Program-made: the position numbers and the translations under genes
Shown: positions 59,269-64,000 of the stretch, one piece after another
Layout: each line of letters starts with the position of its first letter
Numbering within the stretch: the stretch's first letter is position 1
Notes under the pieces: generated by a model
The model's input: only the letters and a program-made list of their open reading frames with translations
What the model was told of the DNA's origin: nothing
Databases searched by the model: none
Assembly: GCA_023105745.1 (NCBI GenBank)
Contig: JALGQZ010000011.1
Location: 16,521,975-16,585,974, forward strand
DNA length: 64,000 nt
Source of the DNA: Austropuccinia psidii
Taxonomy: Eukaryota > Basidiomycota > Pucciniomycetes > Pucciniales > Sphaerophragmiaceae
Reading direction: 5' to 3'

Positions 59269-59838
59269 ACCTGAATAATTTCCAACAGGAAACAATAGAA
59301 ATATACCATTCTCAATACAAGAACTGGTTTATGGTGGCAAAGCAGCAGGAGTGGGAACTTCTGCCAAGTCTTTGGATAGGCACAATGAACTCATATCTTC
59401 AAGTGAAGAAGCTCATGGGCCCAGAAAAGACAGAGGATCTTCTGAGGGATTGGAAACCCACATCTTGCAAAGGACAAGTCCAACAGATAAAAGCTTGGTT
59501 GAAAAACCAAGGCATGTTTTCAGAGTACCAGAAGAAGAGGTTGGCCCAAGGAAAGGACAACAGCCCAGTGGACAATCCCCAAGCCTCCACAAGCAAAAAC
59601 CCCCTCAACAAGTGCTAAAAAAGGGAAATCAACCCCCAAAGAACAATCAGAATGGCAAGCAAAAGGCAAATGGAAAGGCAAAGTGCAAGTGGAGCAAGCC
59701 TCACTCACAGAACTACCGAATTCCCAAGAAAGAGAAGACAGCCAAGGACAATGTGTTTAATATGGCAAGAACTCTGATGGAATTCAAAAACAAGGAGGAG
59801 GAAAGAATTGAACAATCCTTTCCAAAGGAATAGACCTT

Positions 59839-61165
59839 GTGAATCTTGTAAATCATTTTGAAACTTTTAATGAAGAGATTTTAGCAAAGTTAAACAATTC
59901 TGAGTATATCCAACAAAAATTGGGTAGAGAGATTTTACAAGTAAAAGAGGCACAAAAGACCATTATTTGTCTAGCAAGTGTTAATAAAGACAATATTTTG
60001 TCTTTGACACAAATTTGTGCAATAATTGAGTATAAAGTTACCTTACTCAATCAACCAGATGAAAATTCTATTTCTTTTATTACTAGAAAATTAAGAGAAT
60101 TAAGAATACAAGTCCAGACCTTGGAGAATTCAACTGATCACAATGCAGCTCTTTTCCAAGAACAATTGGAGAAAATGATAAAGCAAGACTCAAATTGAAA
60201 GAAGATATTCAATCAAGTATTCATAATATATCATTTAAAAATGAATTACCACGACATTCCACACCAATTCTTGACAGAAATGTGCTTAACTTGAACAATA
60301 AATTACATCATACAATTTCAAGTAATGCAGAAGTGGAGACTGCTTGCAATTTCAAAAACATTCCAAGATTAGAGGAATGGCAAATCTTAAGTGGTGAAAA
60401 AGAAGATAATCATATGGAACTTATGAAAAAAATTGATATTTTCAATGAAGACTTTCACATAACAGATGAATACATAAGTTCCAGATTAAACTCATTGTTT
60501 ACCAAATCAGGAAAGAAATTATATTACAAAATGAGACAAGAACATGGTAAACATTCTTGGCCTTGGTGGAAAGAACAAATTCTTTCCAAATGGGCAAATG
60601 ATTCCTGGAGATTTAAGATCAAAAATTCCTTTAAAGAATCCATCTTTAATATTGAGAGTTACAGGCCCATGTCATGGTTTCTTAAAAAGGAGAACAGATT
60701 AACTGCCTTTCATCCTGATATGTCTTAAAAAATGATACATAAAATTATATTAAGGAAATTTTGTCATGACCTTTAGAATGCTATAAGAAGCAGATGTATT
60801 GAGCCTTCCTCTACAGAAGATTATATCAATGCCGTGGAAGACATTACAACAAGAACAAAAACTGGAAGAAGTTGGTAAAAGCACCCAATAGATAACAATA
60901 ATAGTGGGAAACCAATTTCAAAGCCAAATAAACCACATGAAAAATCTCCTTTGAAATGTCTTAAATGTGGAAGTACATCTCATTTGGCCAATACTTGTAA
61001 AAAAAAGACACAAATCATTATGAGATATGAATTAAAAAAGAGGATTACACAAAAGAAGCCAATGATGTATCTTTAGATGAAAGTGACTCTGAGCCTTTTG
61101 AAGAAGAACAACTAACAGATAAACTTAGTATAGAAAACATTAATGCTTCCTTTGAGGTCGTAGAA
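59839..61165 (+). pseudogene. Element D Gag with intact zinc knuckle, broken frame
   Basis: Similar to B Gag. Open 59839-60198, then a shift near 60172 to the frame 60195-60728 (PRLEEWQILSGEKEDNHMEL, YYKMRQEHGKH), a TAA at 60726, further stops, and the CCHC knuckle CLKCGSTSHLANTC near 60955-61000. Another shift near 61015 leads to the acidic linker. It cannot make Gag. Confidence 0.85.
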
Positions 61166-61550
61166 GTGCATACTCACTTAGCACAGTACAGTGATGAATT
61201 TATGGATCTCATACATGTGCAAGATGCTAAGATGCAGAAACCCAAACCTGCCAGAGGGAAAGGTTATACAGCTGTATCATCTTACATCACTAATATTGTG
61301 ATAAACAACAAAGAAGCCAAGATACATCTTGACTCAGGTGCTTTTCTTACTTGTGTTGTAAAAAATTATCTTGGAATGATTTATACCAATTGGAAAGAAA
61401 TTTTAATTCCAATTGAAGGTATAAAATTCAGCAGTGCTGGCCAAGATATGCATCCCTTGGGAATTCTTGAAGCAGAAATGATATTCCCTCATCCTGAAAG
61501 AAGTATCAGATTGAAAGTTGAATTCGTTGTAATGAATAACTATACTTGAC
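61166..61550 (+). pseudogene. Element D protease
   Basis: 128-codon open piece with IHLDSGAFLTCVVKNYL (the DSG active site is kept) and IRLKVEFVVMNNYT, ended by a TGA at 61547. In B the next residues are SQPFILGND. Confidence 0.85.
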
Positions 61551-62995
61551 AATATTTTATACTTCAAAATAATTATCTTAATATCTATGGTGTTGATATT
61601 AATAATCATAAAGATAGATATTTCCCTATAGGGAAAAATAAAGGTCAGAAACCTGCTTTTCCTCTAGAAAAAAGAGAAATAAATGTCATTAAACAAATAA
61701 AGAATGTTAATAAGGAAATGGTTTTGTTAGATAAATTAATTGAAGCCCCAATTATCCCTGAATTATCTTTGGAAATGAAGGAAGAACTTATTGAAATTTT
61801 GTTTCAATACAGGGAAGCCTTTGCTTCTTACAATAAACCACTTGGAGCTATCAAAGGCCATGAAGTGGAAATTATGCTTATTGTGGAAAGACTTTACCCT
61901 CCACTATGAAGGAGACCAGCTTACCCAGCTAGCCCTAGGGCTAGAGAAGCATAAGAAGCTCATATTGATGAGCTGATGAAACTTGGAGTTCTTAGAAAAT
62001 CTGGGCACAATGAAGAAGTAGAAGTTGCAACTCCTGCAATCATTACTTGGCATAATGATAAATCAAGGATGGTTGGTTATCTTAGAGCATTGAATACCTA
62101 CACTATTCCAGGTAGGTATCCAATCCCTAGAATTCATGAGACTTTGACTCAATGATCCAAAGCAAAATTCATCACTTCTATGGATGCCCTTAAAGTCTTT
62201 AATCAGAATGTTTTTACACCTCATGCTAGGAAATTATTGAGAATGATTTCTCATTGTGGTGTTTATGAATACTTGAGGATGCCTTTTGGTATTATAAATG
62301 CACCCTCTCATTATCAAAGAATGATTAATACCATTTTCCCACATGAATTATCAGAGGAATGGTTTATCATTTATAATGATGACATTATCATTTGTTCAGA
62401 AACCTGGAAATTTCATTTGGAGAGACTTCCATTAGTACTTAAGAGGATTCTTCAAGTGAACATCAAAATATCTCTTAAAAAATGTAATTTTGGGTTTCAT
62501 GAGTTGAAAGCTCTAGGAAGTGTAGTCTCAGGACTTAGCCTTGGTGTTGATAAAAACAACGTGGCTGGAGTCTTCCTGAAACAAATGCCCCAGAACAAAA
62601 AAGAAATGATGTCTTTCTTAGGGTTTGCCAGTTATTACAGGAAACACCTCAAAGATTTCAAAATCCTTGCCAGATAATTGTACAGAATTTGTGCTCAACA
62701 GACTGTCTTTGAGATGACACAGGAAAGGATTAAAGCATATGAAAATATCAAGTATGCCTTTACTAATGCACCATTACTATTGATTCCACACTGGAAACTT
62801 CCTTTCAATCTGTATATTCATGCATGTGGTTAATGTCTAGGTGCAGCTCTTAATCAAGTTCAAATTGTCAATGACAAGCCTTATTAAGGTCCAATTTGCT
62901 TTATCTCAAGACAAATTAAACCTACTGAGGCCAGATATGGAGCCAGCCAAATGGAGTGTCTCTTCCTTGTTTGGTCTCTAGGTAAACTTCATTAT
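61551..62995 (+). pseudogene. Element D reverse transcriptase and start of RNase H
   Basis: In one frame but with stops at about 61907, 61952, 62153, 62675 and 62830. RT palm motifs are recognisable ([26 protein letters not shown]) and the box reads YNDD, keeping both Asp. RNase H has YIHACG for YIDACG, which loses the first catalytic Asp. Confidence 0.87.
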
Positions 62996-64000
62996 TATCT
63001 TGATGGTAGTGTATTTGAAGTAATTACTTATTGCAATGCAGTGAAATAGATTCTTAACATGAAAACTCCAAACAGACACATGTTAAGATGGAAGATTGCT
63101 ATACAGCAGTATATAGGCAATATGACCATTGTGCATAAATCTGGAAACATTCACAATAATGCTGATGGCTTAAGTAGATGGGCATTACCCAATACACTTG
63201 ACAATCCTTCCTATGCTCCTACAAGTGCAGAACCTCAGATTCTAATTGAAGGAATTAACATCACAGATGTGGGTACAGAATTCTTTGAAGAAGTTGGAGA
63301 AAGCTTTGAGAAAGATAAGAATTTTCATATTCTTACTTATCTACTTGATAAAGATTGAAAAGATTCAGCTTTGTCTAACTCTCTGGGTGATATTTGGAAG
63401 ACATCTTATGAAAATAAAAGATTCCATTTATTTGATGGTATCTTATATCATAGATCTAAACACACATGTGTCATAGTCTTATTTAGTAGATTATTCATCA
63501 ACACAATACTATTAGAATGCCATGATAACATTTATTCTGGAGATCTGTCTGAAGACAGAACAATGGAACTAATTAAGACATGTGCCTGGTGGCCATCTTG
63601 TAGAAAAGATGTCATTGAGTACTGTCATAGTTGTGATAGACGCCATAAAGCCAATAAAGCTACTGGTAAAAGATTTTGTTTAATGATTCATATCCAAGAG
63701 CCAAGTACCTCATGGGAAGTGGTTCATATGGATTGGGTAACTGCTTTACCACCTGTTGGTGATAAAAGCTACAATTCATGTCCTGTTATTGTAGACAGAT
63801 ATAGCAAAAATCAAATATTTTTACCATGTCATAAAGATGACACAGCTATTAATACAGCTCTTTTTATTTTGAACAGAGTCATATCCCAAACCGGTCTCTT
63901 TAAAAATATCATTACAATTACAACTGTCAGGAGAATTGGAAAACAAAAATCCAACTTTCCATTTCAGTCTAGTAAAGAATTACATTTCAAGTGACAAAGA
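62996..64000 (+). pseudogene. Element D RNase H end and integrase with a large internal deletion
   Basis: RNase H end and linker ([22 protein letters not shown]), a TGA near 63356, then the integrase finger: SGDLSEDRTME has Asp for the second His and CDRRHKANK has lost the last Cys. MDWV is present. At about 63914-63928 the sequence jumps from FKNII to the region matching SGELENKHPTF in B, a loss of about 600 bp that removes the second Asp and the Glu of the DDE core. It runs off the window. Confidence 0.85.

Larger units (their letters stand above)
58920..59833 (+). pseudogene. Element D ORF1, spliced, broken
   Basis: Exon a (58920-59026) is damaged by an indel and stops. Intron 1 is 59027-59088. 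Exon b (59089-59199) is open: LEVTTPSNQMDLDQDK, then HKWKMPELPPAPK. An apparent GC-AG intron spans 59200-59268. Exon c begins LNNFQQETIEIYHSQYKNWF and is open until a one-base shift near 59606, then continues to 59833 with NVFNMARTLMEFKNKEEE. It is the same protein as B ORF1. Confidence 0.65.
56192..64000 (+). mobile_element. Element D: B/D-family chromovirus, cut by the window end
   Basis: A plus-strand element with a 5' LTR, primer box, leader, ORF1, Gag, protease, RT, RNase H and a deleted integrase. It is very similar to B but carries many more stops and frameshifts. The 3' LTR lies outside the window. Confidence 0.9.

Noticed and set aside
1..64000. Repeat-induced point mutation (RIP) as cause of the stops
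   Set aside because: The stops arise from several base changes (TGG to TGA, GAA to TAA, TAT or TAC to TAA) plus indels, and the C LTR pair shows mixed transitions and transversions; there is no one-sided C-to-T pattern.
1..64000. tRNA, rRNA genes or CRISPR arrays
   Set aside because: None recognised by eye; the tandem units seen do not have CRISPR-like repeat-spacer regularity.

Overview
This 64 kb window is AT-rich eukaryotic DNA, most likely from a rust fungus. I recognise the style of the retrotransposon proteins (an upstream protein with motifs such as KNWFRAAKEEEWE and MARTLMEF, and a gag-pol with GSTSHLANN zinc knuckles) from the myrtle rust Austropuccinia psidii. That is recognition from memory, not a search. 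Short 58-69 bp introns fit a basidiomycete. I see no rRNA, tRNA, CRISPR array or bacterial-type operon.

Layout. Positions 1-37242 are one nested stack of Ty3/gypsy chromoviruses, reconstructed from LTR ends, target-site duplications (TSDs) and interrupted reading frames. F (minus strand, 5' LTR 35323-37242) is the outermost. E (minus, 5' LTR 31580-32996) sits in the upstream-ORF/Gag overlap of F. A (minus, 1-9706) and B (plus, 10231-30828, TSD GGTTT) sit in E. C (minus, 16237-25932, TSD TTATT) sits in the reverse transcriptase of B. A solo LTR of the C/E family (33735-35149, TSD ATAAA) sits in the F leader. Positions 37243-52463 are a low-gene stretch with worn LTR fossils (38.2-41.4 kb), an exon-intron-exon remnant (43.4 kb), a 68-bp tandem repeat (45.6 kb), a broken gene that looks like a fungal Tet-like 2OG-Fe(II) oxygenase (46.4-47.3 kb) and a decayed PIF/Harbinger transposase (47.6-48.4 kb). 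Positions 52464-64000 hold G (minus; 3' LTR and 3' integrase half only) and D (plus; 5' LTR to a deleted integrase, cut by the window end).

Three LTR families occur: A/F (about 1.92 kb), B/D/G (about 2.16 kb) and C/E/solo (about 1.42-1.44 kb). All share one plan: LTR, a primer-binding box, an AT-rich leader, a small upstream protein (ORF1) on short phase-1 introns, then Gag-protease-RT-RNase H-integrase-chromodomain in one long frame that overlaps ORF1 out of frame. Every copy is broken by stops, frameshifts or lost catalytic residues. C is nearest to intact.

The most interesting signal is how ORF1 and Gag-Pol share the RNA. Splicing joins ORF1 exons in one frame. In unspliced RNA another upstream ORF stops directly at the Gag-Pol ATG: TAAATG in A, TGATATG in C and E, where the ATG is inside the intron. 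This suggests that intron retention plus stop-start reinitiation makes Gag-Pol while splicing makes ORF1. The sequence features are seen directly; the mechanism is inference.
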